From Spirometra erinaceieuropaei (lineage: Eukaryota > Platyhelminthes > Cestoda > Diphyllobothriidea > Diphyllobothriidae): 64,000 nucleotides of DNA. The notes under the pieces are model-generated. The model made no database searches. It saw only the letters and a program-made list of their open reading frames with translations, and was not told where the DNA came from. Positions 22,791 to 32,272 of this stretch are shown here, in pieces; positions within the stretch are counted from its first letter, which is position 1; each line of letters starts with the position of its first letter. The translations under genes were made by a program, and so were the position numbers. The stretch spans positions 17,989 to 81,988 of the forward strand of contig CACRXP010000554.1 in assembly GCA_902702965.1 (NCBI GenBank), in the 5' to 3' direction.

Positions 22791-23336
22791 GTCTCTTCGT
22801 TTCTATTGGAAACCTGATCGCTACGTTAACTATGTGAGCGAACTTGTTGACAAAAATGCTGAGTGTAAAGTTCTCATTTATAATGTAAATGACGGCCTTC
22901 AGTCATATCGTTGGCCTTCTTCAGAGGGCATAGATGAAGGAATGACGGAGACCTTCCGCATGGCCTAATGCCTGACTTTGTTTTGTGAGAGCAACATATA
23001 GGACCCCGAACGGCAGAGGACAAGCCTTGTTCCCAGCGAAGAGCAAGCGCGGACAGAAAAGACTCCAATGTTGCACAATTTTACCATACTGACAGCACAG
23101 GCATTGGATGACGGATCAGGAGAAAAGGCTGAAATTTCAAAACTGCAGAAAGCACACGAGGAACGCTAGGGGGTCCCAGTGGTGAGCCGAACCCCCTCAC
23201 AGTTGTGTCACAAAAAGGCAAAGTATTGGCGGCGAAACCTAGGTTTGGGCTTTAAGCTAGTGCCTGCGCTGTCAGTGTGGTAAGGCATACAGCGTATGTA
23301 TATTGGCCGCCTAATGGCATTTGATGAATGTTACAT
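22791..23336. other. Unassigned stretch with one shared segment
   Basis: About 23150-23300 resembles 26190-26340, sharing gtgcctgcgctgtcagtgtg against gtacctgtgctgtcggcgtg, so a low-copy repeat is likely. Otherwise nothing is recognised. Confidence 0.35.
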
Positions 23337-23560
23337 GATTGGTAGAGGGGCGCTCACCGATCGTTCTTACGGAACTCAATCGTTCCGTCGTGCCTTACGG
23401 GCTCTCTCTCGAGCCCAATCAGCAGCCACACAGTGGCGCATGATATAGGCAGAATGTTGAGTATGACTGGCTGACGACGGCCAATAAGCTAGAAATGGCC
23501 ATTCCAATCGCCCTTGTCTTTGTCGGTAATAACATTCTGCTACGCGATTATCCAGGGGGA
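23337..23560. repeat. Dispersed repeat with inverted partner at 24015-24230
   Basis: The first ~120 bp (gatcgttcttacggaactca, gggctctctctcgagcccaa, catgatataggcag) are repeated in inverted form at 24115-24225. The last ~90 bp (tgactggctgacgacggc ... agaaatggccattcc) match the SINE tail at 24030-24110 in direct orientation. Confidence 0.7.
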
Positions 23561-23854
23561 TCTAATGGGCTTCGGTTCACCTATTCATATCAAATTTCAG
23601 ACTGAGGCCATAATTCCTTATTCCGACTGATTTACTACAGGTTAGCGCATTAATTTCTAGGGAGATAAAGAAACTGAGAATACGTACCATCTTAGGAAAG
23701 TAGCAGTCATCAGAAGTAATCTCTATCTTACATAGGTCACAACCAACACAAGGACCCTAGACCTGATTTCCAGTGAAACGGCTAGATGGCAGGACAGAAA
23801 AGAATAAGGGGGCGTGTAGGGGGCATCATTACTTAACAGTGGTGTTTCAGTATG

Positions 23855-24012
23855 TTATTACCGACAAATACAAGGGAGACTGGAATGGTTATTTCTGGCC
23901 TGTTAGCCGGCGTCAGCTAGTCATACCCAACCCCGAAGTGTGGAACACCCGAGGCTCGAACTCGCGAACTGCTAGTTAAAAGTTTACGCCTCTAACCACT
24001 GGGCCTCCGGTT
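23855..24012 (-). repeat. tRNA-derived SINE (lysine-like head)
   Basis: On the minus strand, ggcccagtggttagaggcg resembles a pol III A box and gcgagttcgagcctcg forms a T-arm with a B box. The putative anticodon loop reads CTTTTAA (UUU), though its stem does not pair well. The tRNA-unrelated part follows, including a gccagaaat..ccattccagtctccctt tail shared with 24030-24090, 23490-23520 and 42105-42130. The head lies at the centre of a palindrome formed by the two SINE tails. Confidence 0.65.
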
Positions 24013-24230
24013 TTCCACACTTCGCGGTTGGGCATGACTGGCTGACGACGGCTAATAAGCCAGAAATGGCCATTCCAGTCTCCGTGGTCTTTGTTGGTAA
24101 TAGCATACTGCCTATATCATGCGCCGCTGTGTAGCTGCTGGTTGGGCTCGAGAGAGAGAGCCCGCAAAGCACAACGGAACGAGTGAGTTCCGTAAGAACG
24201 ATCGATGAACGTCCCCTACCAGTGGAGTCT
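24013..24230 (+). repeat. SINE tail plus inverted dispersed repeat
   Basis: 24015-24110 is the plus-strand counterpart of the SINE tail. 24115-24225 is the inverted copy of 23340-23450, with gagttccgtaagaacgatcg as its landmark, also found inside the telomere-array element at 12325-12345. Confidence 0.65.
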
Positions 24231-24659
24231 CAATTAAGTTCACATGTGTCAAGTAGTATTTCATTAGACAGTGATGAGGGCTGCTTGGTAAAGAACCGGG
24301 AAAAATTCCTCGGATTTCGAGGGAACAGGCGGAAAAACGGTTAGAGCCTGTTCTTTCCGCAAGAGTAAGCACAAGCGGTGAAAGAGTTCGGCTTTAAGAG
24401 GCTTGTACTAGGGTGTCCATCGGTGACATCGATGTCGTGCTTCACTATTTGACACTATGTCCGCCCCTAAAACAGGCCATGCAGTAGGTGCGCTGGGCCA
24501 ACACGGGAGCTGCACTGGATTCTGACAGGCGTTACCGGGAATGTGCACCCATAACCGATGTCAAAATGCGGGGTGCTGTGGCAGGCCCAATTGAGGATTC
24601 ACACTACGCCATTTTGGATCCCTACTGGCTCTCCCCCCCCCGCCATTTTAGTTGTTGTT

Positions 24660-24860
24660 GAAAATAAGAAATAAATGCGGTTGCTGGAACACGCGCCTTA
24701 TTCGCCTAACGTTTCGGAGTCACGCTCGAACCCATCACCAGAGACAGCATCAGATACGGACTGCGATGATGAGTTCATGCGTTAATCCGAAACGTCAGGC
24801 GAATAAAGCTCTTGTTCCAACAATCGCATCTACTTCCTATCAACTGCCCCCTATAACTCG
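24660..24860. mobile_element. Head-to-head pair of PLE family 1 ends, damaged
   Basis: Minus-strand end at 24745-24680 (CTGGTGATGGGTTCGAG, then GAAACGTTAGGC). Plus-strand end at 24761-24850 (atgatgagttc, ccgaaacgtcaggcgaataa, agctcttgttcca). The space between the two is only about 15-30 bp. No coding remnant. Confidence 0.65.
24704..24745 (-). ncRNA. Hammerhead-like motif, PLE family 1
   Basis: Core CTGGTGA (one change), stem gggttc/gactcc, GAAACGTTAGGC. Weakened by the core change. Confidence 0.45.
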
Positions 24861-24904
24861 CATCTCCGCTTGTATCAACAATGCTGTTGAAAATCCCGTT
24901 AATT

Positions 24905-25130
24905 GTGGAACAGAGTGTGTGGTAGTACCACCTGCGGCCGCTCTCATCTCCGGTCTTCTTGACTCCGTCTTGACACCGGATTCAGGTGGGAAGGAGGAGG
25001 AGAAGAAGATGAGAATGCGGTAGATGCTTTGCAAGTCTACTCCCACTATAAGCCAATTCACGCGCGAGTCACCAAACCCGCCTCACCTTGCTGTGGAGCA
25101 CACGGTGGACACCGTCGAAATCGACGGTCG
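24905..25130 (+). mobile_element. LINE 3'-region repeat, copy 4 (partial)
   Basis: Reads ccggtcttcttgactccgtc, caccggattcaggtggga and a GAGAAGAAGA-rich block, then tttgcaagtctactc. This is the terminal part of the LINE 3' repeat, in the same sense as the minus-strand copies at 14720-14640 and 2160-2090. Confidence 0.55.
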
Positions 25131-26599
25131 AATTCTTGTGTAGTTGAGAGAAACTGTTGTACAGTAGCCAGCGCCAACATCGGTGGCAGTTCTTAAATGT
25201 GGCACACGCGACAGCCCGGCCCACACACAGCGAGTGGCATAGCCTACTTTCCGGACGAGACAACGGCGTTGTATCAGGTTGTTCTTTAAAAGACCATGGC
25301 AAACTGTGGAATTGTAGACCCGCATGCGGCAGGCAGGTCGGAGGAGGAGGAGGAGGAGGAGGAGGAGAACTGTTCTTAAATAAATACACAATCCAACTAA
25401 CATGCACTTAAACTAGCAACAGACCTTAAAGGTTTTGATTCGGAAGATTTTGAAATGGCAGAACCACTTGATCCTCGGGGCCGAGTGAAGGGGCTTGGTG
25501 TGTATTGGTGTGATGAGCCTGGGGCAGCTCCGCGGAGTGTGCAGAGTCAGACTCAGTCGGTAAGGGGAAGATAAATTTGCAGTCGAAGAGTAAGGCGCGA
25601 CGACGTGCGCGGACAGCCCCTCATCACCAAATGGCTTCACCCATTCGCGTAGCTGGGAACTGCGGGATACCGAACAAGGGTGTATTGACTGCACAAGTTT
25701 TCCTTTATGTGATTCAACACGCGCGAATTTTCCTTCTGTCTGAATCTCTCCTGCTCCTCCTCCCCCTCCTCCTATTCAAGTTAATGCGGGTGCCGTCGAA
25801 CGCGATTAAAGCACTGTTGTAATCACCTGCCATGGTTTATTTATTGTTATGTTTTATTCGTCACTATGAACGAAGATCACCACTAACTTCAGGGAACAAT
25901 AGCTACCTGCGTGCGATTTGGGTTATGGCATGAAAGAGAAGTGTCACATTCAGCTCCTTCGGCATCTTTTTTTACGCACCCATCTTATTCAAGATGCACA
26001 ATGGCAACGCTGCATAGGCTGAATGGTTGAGCTGTCATAAATCCCCGTCTGTCTCTGCCTGACAACTGGCCAGTGCCACCTTGTAGTTAAGTCCTTGAGT
26101 CAAAGAGCTAGAGCAGTCTGTCGGTAGTCAATATTTCCGAAAAACCTTGCGAAAACATGCCTGACTGCACTATTGCGACTCATGTCACGGCGTCTACAAG
26201 AATCGACGATCTTCGCAACCCTGGTGCAGCAGTGAGGGTGAATGGTGTGCGAGCTGGGGAACGAACCCTAGGCAATGGATGATAGAACGTGCTGGTACCT
26301 GTGCTGTCGGCGTGGTTAATCATTCAGTGTTTGTTTGTCGTCGCCAGTAAACAAAGCCTTACAGCGCGCCGTCTCCGTTAGTACGATGTCGATGTCTACC
26401 GCCTGCCTGAAGTTCAAATTCTCTACTAAGTCTTTCCGGAAATCCACATCCAGGGGTCAAAGTCTACGTAACTCTATCACAGCAGCTCAGGCGTTCTTCT
26501 GGTAAACGCAGTTTGAAGACTGGCCTCCAACAACAGGCAAACCCTGCACTACGCACTGTCAGTGACAGAATACCTCATGCATGACACTTCACAAAAATC
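25131..26599. other. Unassigned stretch
   Basis: Contains the GGA microsatellite and open frames near 25069-25407 and 25413-25694 (-) with no recognised domain. Part of 26190-26340 is repeated at 23150-23300. Confidence 0.35.
25340..25368. repeat. (GGA)n microsatellite
   Basis: Nine to ten uninterrupted GGA units. Confidence 0.95.
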
Positions 26600-28490
26600 C
26601 CTCTTGTTCTCGTCTATGCGCAGGTGCTTGCCGCTGACTGGCGCGATGAAGAAGACTTCTACTCGAAGTTGCATGGATTGATTGGAAGACACCCTCGCCG
26701 TGGTCTGCTGTTCATCATCGAGTATCGGAAAGTCCGGACTGGGTCAATTGAACATTCAGACAATCGCGCTATTGGTCGTTTCGGGAATGATTCTCCATGC
26801 AGTGCCGGTGAGAGAATGTTGAGCTTCTTCTTCTTCAAAATGTTGAGCTTTACCGGTCAGAACCAAATGAATGTCGCTAACTAGCGCTCCCAGCATTATC
26901 ACAAATATCTGTCGATCTTGCGTTCAAGGGACCTTAAGGCTGTCTTCCCGGACAATTCGAGCTGTCTCGCGACGACGGTTTATTAAAGAATCTGGCGTGA
27001 AAACCTCCATGGGGCAGAACTCAAACGTCGGTGACAATTGAAAACTCCACCATACTGGTCCTTAAGTTGGTGGTAAGCCTTCCGCACTCACTAACTCGAT
27101 GCAGGCCTCTATCGGTGGCAGCCTTATGGTTGGTCGAGGGCTGGCGAGAGTATTTCGAGCACCTTCTCCACTTCGATGAACGACCCATCATTCGATCTAT
27201 CTCCTTTGCAGCCTAATCGTATCGTCCCCTCCAGACTATGGAATGTTGTGTTACCTTCCATACCGGGAATAAATTTTTCATTCAATAGTGGGATTTCGAA
27301 ACCACAAGATGCCCCAATAGGACGGTATCTACACTGAAACTCAAAAGTCCTGTGTTAACACTGACGTCCTGGCTTTATGAGGTGATTGAGTAGGCGTGGG
27401 ATGAGGAGCTAGTTCGAGGTGTGCGCAGCTCGGGAATCCTTGTTTTTTGTATTCTAAAAGAGGGATCGAAAAAAGCACGAGAATCACAGCAAAGTTGTTG
27501 CAAAGGTCTCTCCAATTGTCATTCTCCAACGCCTTCCGGGCGTTTGTGACTTTATGACGAGACTCAACCAAACCAGGTTCTGCCCTGGAATTGAAAGCAG
27601 CGACCTAATATTCACAATGTGGCGCATTCTTGTATTCCGCCATGGCTACCTGGCCACCAACAACTGACAAATGTCTGCTCTGTTGACTTCCAAACAGGGT
27701 TCGATTCCCATTATCGTGAGTTCCTGGAGTATGCCAGTAAACATCATCCCTATGATCAAAAACTGCTGCCACCCCATTTTTGTGCTAGCTCTGGCCCACA
27801 AACGTTCAGCAGTGTCGATTGCTGTCCATTCCGTTCAACTACTCCACCGAATAAGTTTTCGGAGGTGTCCAACATGGTCTTGACTGTATCGAATCAGCAC
27901 TCGAGGCAATGGCTAACCTAACATCAAGGACACTGGCGACATCACACTGCTAGCGTCAGATTATGGCGTATCACAGAATGTCCCTTCCCAGGCTGAATCA
28001 GGCGGTTCATCCATAAGCGATAGGAGTACCAAGGACGTTTCTAGCAGCATTCCTAAACACGAAAAGATACCCCAGGATTACTGGCTGTCAGATTGGAGAA
28101 TTGAGCTGTTTTAACTATCTCGCGTCGAGAATACTGCCGAATGGACAGAGTACGGACGACAATGTTTCCCGAATCATACGAGTAGGCGCCTACCAAGCGA
28201 AGAGTGTTCTTTCGAGCCCCTCAACTACCCTAGCCCAAATTGGGCCCCACATGTTCTTTGTTACACTCTACCACGTTCCACTGAAGCGACGAAACACAAA
28301 CGCAACCCACTGGCACACTCTTCCCCTCTTCCTGCCCCTGACAAAAGTAGACCATATTTTGTCTAACCTTCTTAGGACATGTCCAGACACTGCCAACCTC
28401 CCTCTCTCATCATTATTGTTTATTGGTTACTTTTTAACTCTCACTGCTCTACCGAGACGTATATTACTATACTGGTCTGATGACGAATAA
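26600..28490 (+). pseudogene. RTE-like LINE fossil (endonuclease and reverse transcriptase)
   Basis: Blocks appear in the expected order. At 26624-26830: DFYSKLHGLIGRHPRR, then IGRFGNDSPCSAGERML, an APE-endonuclease segment (the GDxN motif is lost). At 27140-27190: a VEGWREYFEHLLHFDE linker. At 27670-27720: NVCSVDFQTGFDS, RT motif A. At 27820-27870: a PFRSTTPPNKFSEVSN block. At 27930-27960: GDITLLASDYG, motif C with ADD reduced to GD. At 28101-28180: FNYLASRILPNGQSTDDNVSR, the post-RT block of RTE/SR2-like elements. Frameshifts between blocks make it inactive. Confidence 0.75.
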
Positions 28491-28797
28491 CCGAAAAAGT
28501 GCGCCTGGAAGTTTGAATTTATCAGCGTTTTCGTAATTCTTGGGTAGTATCTACGCAATTGACGAGATATTTCCATCGTCATAAGGCCCAGCGTATAGTG
28601 GACGTCTGTCTAGTCAAATTCCCCCCGTATTCATGTGAATGCTCGGTCTTGCTCGTGGAAGATGTATGAAGACTGGAGATGTTTAATTGCTGTTGCCTGG
28701 GAACCATTCTTTGAGTGAAGTGCACCGACTTCGCCTGGAAGGAGACAGTCAGAACCTCCGTAGAAGGAGATGCGACCGCTGAAACAAGAAGTTTATT

Positions 28798-28840
28798 GGC
28801 TTAACTTTCTGGATTCTCACTCGAACCCATCACCAAAGAC
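28798..28840 (-). ncRNA. Degenerate hammerhead-like motif, PLE family 1
   Basis: TTGGTGATGG core, stem gggttcg/gagaatcc, and AGAAAG in place of GAAAC. Confidence 0.4.
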
Positions 28841-29741
28841 AGTCGCAGAAGAGAGGTAATAGGGGTACAAGGTACGTAATACTTGTGGGGTGTGGTTTCC
28901 AAGCAACCACATATCTACTATATTTGGCCCTGGTCGTGTTCATTGCTCGGGGTCGTAGATGATGCAAAGATTGCTTATTGCTCCGTACCCGAGTGATCCA
29001 TGGCCTTGATTCCATCAGTGTTGTCGATTTTTGGTGCGACGATCACTCGGCAATTTTGCTCCCTTTCAAAGTGACTACTGGTCACTTCCCTTCCCCATGC
29101 GTGGTTAGTAAGTTTGCCTAGGCAAAATCACAGCACAGAATATGGAGAAGGAAAGTCAATGCGCATCTTACTTAAATGCGAGCTGGAGAACCATGACTCA
29201 AGCAGCTGATAGCTCACGCAGTTGTCGCCCTTCGCGAGGATTTTGGTCTCAGCAAACTTAAAGGCATGGCGGGGTCTCGCTGAATGAATCGCGATCTGGG
29301 ATTTAACATTTTTACTCCTCACTGCTGCTGAATGCTCGGCTGTTAGCGTTCGGAGAAGTCTCTTCGTTTCTCTGAAGTAGTTGCTTTGTCCGCAACTCCA
29401 CCAGATTCGGTAAATGAATCCAGACATTTCTTGCCGTGGCAGTGGATCTTTTGGCCTCATGACCCGGCTCCTGATTGTTGCCTCCGGTCTGTGTCCGCGA
29501 GTGACTAGTAGTCACTGTGACATGGAGCAAAGTTGCCGAGTAATCGTCACATCTGAAATCTGCAACGTTTATGAAATCACGGCCATTAACGTCTAGAGCA
29601 CGGATCAGCAAGCAATCATCGCATCAACTACGGCGCCAAACGTTGAACGCGAGTACAGCCAAATATAGTCGGCCTGTGGTTGCGTGGCACCCGAGTCCTG
29701 TAAATACTGCGTATCATGTGCCCCTATTACGCCTTTTCTGC

Positions 29742-29784
29742 GACTCTCTGATTATGGGTTCGAGTGAGAATCCGAAACGTCAGA
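29742..29784 (+). ncRNA. Hammerhead-like motif, PLE family 1
   Basis: CTGATTA core (one change), stem gggttc/gaatcc with loop gagtga, GAAACGTCAGAC. Forms the inverted partner of 28798-28840. Confidence 0.5.
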
Positions 29785-29885
29785 CTAATAAACTTCTTGT
29801 TTCAACGGTTCCATCTTCTACTGAACTGCTTCCTCGAACTCGCCTGTTCGCTTCTATTAACAGTCAGAGCCTGTTGTAACCAAAT

Positions 29886-31733
29886 CCCGACTTCATCTCA
29901 GATCATTTCATAAAGATCACTGACGTGATTTAGGCATGTCCTTCGGCGTCCGACTCACGACTTCAGTGCTACTGCTGCTGATCAAGAACTGTTGATTTGG
30001 AAACTAACTTAAAACCTAGAGCGACACAGTCCACCAACACATGGAGGTAGGGGGCTCGGACCTCCGGCACTCGGTCTTCCTCGTGGGAGAAGAGTGGATC
30101 GAGCTCCCCGGACTCGCTGGCGCGAATCGTCACGTTGGAACGTTGCAATCTAGGACATCACCGAGGCCGCCTAAGCCAAGAATGATTAGATGCGTACTAC
30201 TTGAAAGTAAATTTCGCTCGACAGTCGTAGCAGTTATCAGGGTGTGACCGTGTACGCTCAGCACACTTTCGTGAAGTTGCACATGCGAACTGAACGCCAG
30301 AGTGGAACCTCAGAGTGGAACGAATAGTCCGTGCAGCTAGCCATCTTGACACAGCCTCCAACCCACTAAAGCGACGACCTCTCCTCCAGGACACCTCGAT
30401 CAGTCTAATTGTAGCAGGACTGAAGTGAAGTTTGGAGGGCGTAAAGTGCCTTTTGCCATCACTGTTACTCTCCTTAGGAAACCGACAACCACAAACAATT
30501 TACGTGTTTAATTGTCCGACGTCTATCACAATGAAACTCCAAACAGGAAAGCATACTGGCGAGCTAACACGCCCTGGGACTGGTGGACTTTTCATCTTCA
30601 TGCTGAGGTATGTACTTCATGACGGTATCGCGCAAACTAGGTCATGTCACTTTTAAGCGCATGCAATATGACGGCGAAACTTAAGTGTCGACACAACGCC
30701 CTCTGCTTTTTAAAAGTACAGCAAAGAGCGACAAGATAAAACCATATCTATGGATGTGAAATCTAAACCCGCCATCCGAGTTCAAAACCGACATTTCCAC
30801 AGCTTCGCCTTAAAGTAGGAAGAATCGGCATTTGGCAATCGAGACCTTAGCCTGCTTGGTGTACTACAAACTAATACTAAAAACAGGAATAAAAATATGA
30901 TTTCTTCTTCCCTTACCTTAAGAAGTATTGAACAGAAGACGAGACTTATATGTGATAGGCTAACAATGGGTGGCAGGTCTACTCCGAATACTTTCCCGTA
31001 GCTCGGTCAGTTTTACGTTGTGAGGGTAGGCGGAGTGCCTGGGCAACAGTAATGATCGATCATTCATCGCTAGCCCATCCCGAATTCCTGTATGGAGTTA
31101 CCAGTGTATTTCTCAGCCAGCGTCCACAGAAAGCAATACCTCCCTGGTGTCGATATGTCCTGTGGGACATTGTCGCTCTGGTTACGTGGTATGAATGAAG
31201 AAACACGCAGAGCCAAGAATAAACTGAATACGTAGATGTAGGATTTTTCGAAAGCCTGCTGTCGGATGATAGCCGGACTGCGTGACTTTCGGGTAAAAAT
31301 GAAACATAAGCCCAAGCGTTACTTTAAAAACGCGTAATGCCCCACGAAATTATAGTAGGCGTGGAAATGTACACAATGTACACATGAGCAGACGTAAATA
31401 AAATGAAATACGTTCGAACAGACTTAATTATCTTCTTTTTATGGGGTATAAAGCGGGACAGGCTGAAGAATAGCTTACCAAAGGCAGACCACTGAATACG
31501 GAAACTTACAGAACTATGCATCATCTGCTACTCTTATCTGGGTACTCTTTCTCTTATCACTGGAAAAGTGGGGTTTCCGTGAAATATTTAGTTCGTTTGT
31601 TTTGAATTTTTGTTACGATAAAAAGGTTAAAGGCATGGCAAACCAAGCTTGCGACCGGAAGGTGGTAATAAAATAACTAAACACTGCCGATTGCGACGAG
31701 TCCCAAGAAACAGTTCATAAGAGAGATTTGATC
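29886..31733. other. Unassigned stretch
   Basis: No transporter exon, transposon block or RNA gene recognised on either strand, though 3' exons of the SLC16-like gene would be expected on the minus strand in this direction. Confidence 0.35.
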
Positions 31734-31966
31734 GGATGTGGGGGAGCAAGATATCTTTGCATCAATTACGGCCACCGGTGGTGAGTACGGGAGCTACTAA
31801 GTATGGTAATTTTGTGGATGTACGGCACCTTCATTCGACAAATACTGCGCCATTTCTGCATTCATTGCACTTATCTGCCGCTGCCTCTAGTGATGGGTTC
31901 GAATGAGAATCCGGAACGCTAGGCAAATGAACGTCTTGCTCCGGCGTACGCTTTATCCGGAATCTG
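31734..31966 (+). mobile_element. Solo 3' end of PLE family 1
   Basis: Tail with ttgcatcaattacggcc, matching the C-terminal-like segment at 29605-29630, then a degenerate hammerhead-like motif (31883-31924; ctagtgatgggttcgaatga, GGAACGCTAGGC) and a cgtcttgctccggcgtacg segment. It sits about 100 bp downstream of the last SLC16-like exon found. Confidence 0.6.
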
Positions 31967-32069
31967 TAAATCACGTGCATCGAGATCAACGAGACAAAAA
32001 TCAGACAAGTAACCGACGCCTTTTCCTATATTGTATAGAAAGAGTAACTTAAATGCGATTTTACGTTAC

Positions 32070-32272
32070 CTCGAAGTTGCTCCTCGAGAATGGCAGTTTC
32101 GTCGACCCAGTAGAAGAGGGCGGCGGAAAACCAGGCGTGAAGTAGAACGGCCGCCTGAATTATCAGTGCTTCTCGCAGTGTCCAAAGGGAAAGTATCCAC
32201 GCGACCATGTGGTTAGTTGCAAAGGCGCCAATCCCTCCACCTGACACCATTATACCACAAGCTATTCCAAAG
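32070..32272 (-). CDS. SLC16/monocarboxylate-transporter-like protein, exon 3
   Basis: Minus-strand exon of 203 nt. Its first base completes a Tyr codon left open by exon 2, and 67 codons follow. A pyrimidine-rich acceptor (tttctctttcag) precedes it and a GTAACG donor follows. It encodes FGIACGIMVSGGGIGAFAT, the GIA...GxGxG helix typical of monocarboxylate transporters (around TM5), then two hydrophobic helices ending ALFYWVDE (TM6), at the start of the cytoplasmic loop. TM7-TM12 exons were not found. A 44-nt intron leading to another exon at 32028 (gaaaaggcgtcgg) is possible but unproven. The intron upstream is about 2.4 kb. Confidence 0.75.

Larger units (their letters stand above)
28760..29885 (-). 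pseudogene. PLE family 1 copy: GIY-YIG endonuclease with inverted flanking ends
   Basis: The open frame 29460-29128 (-) holds a KDPLPRQE block, GFIYRI (GIY strand), SCGQSNYFRET (YIG strand, IG changed to FR), LTAEH and a HAFKFAETKILAKGD/LLESW block. The catalytic region is partly damaged. Downstream on the minus strand is a C-terminal-like segment (29015-28830) and a hammerhead-like motif (28840-28798). On the other side the same C-terminal segment and motif occur inverted, on the plus strand (29571-29870). No reverse transcriptase remains. This matches the inverted-left, direct-right end arrangement seen elsewhere. Confidence 0.75.
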
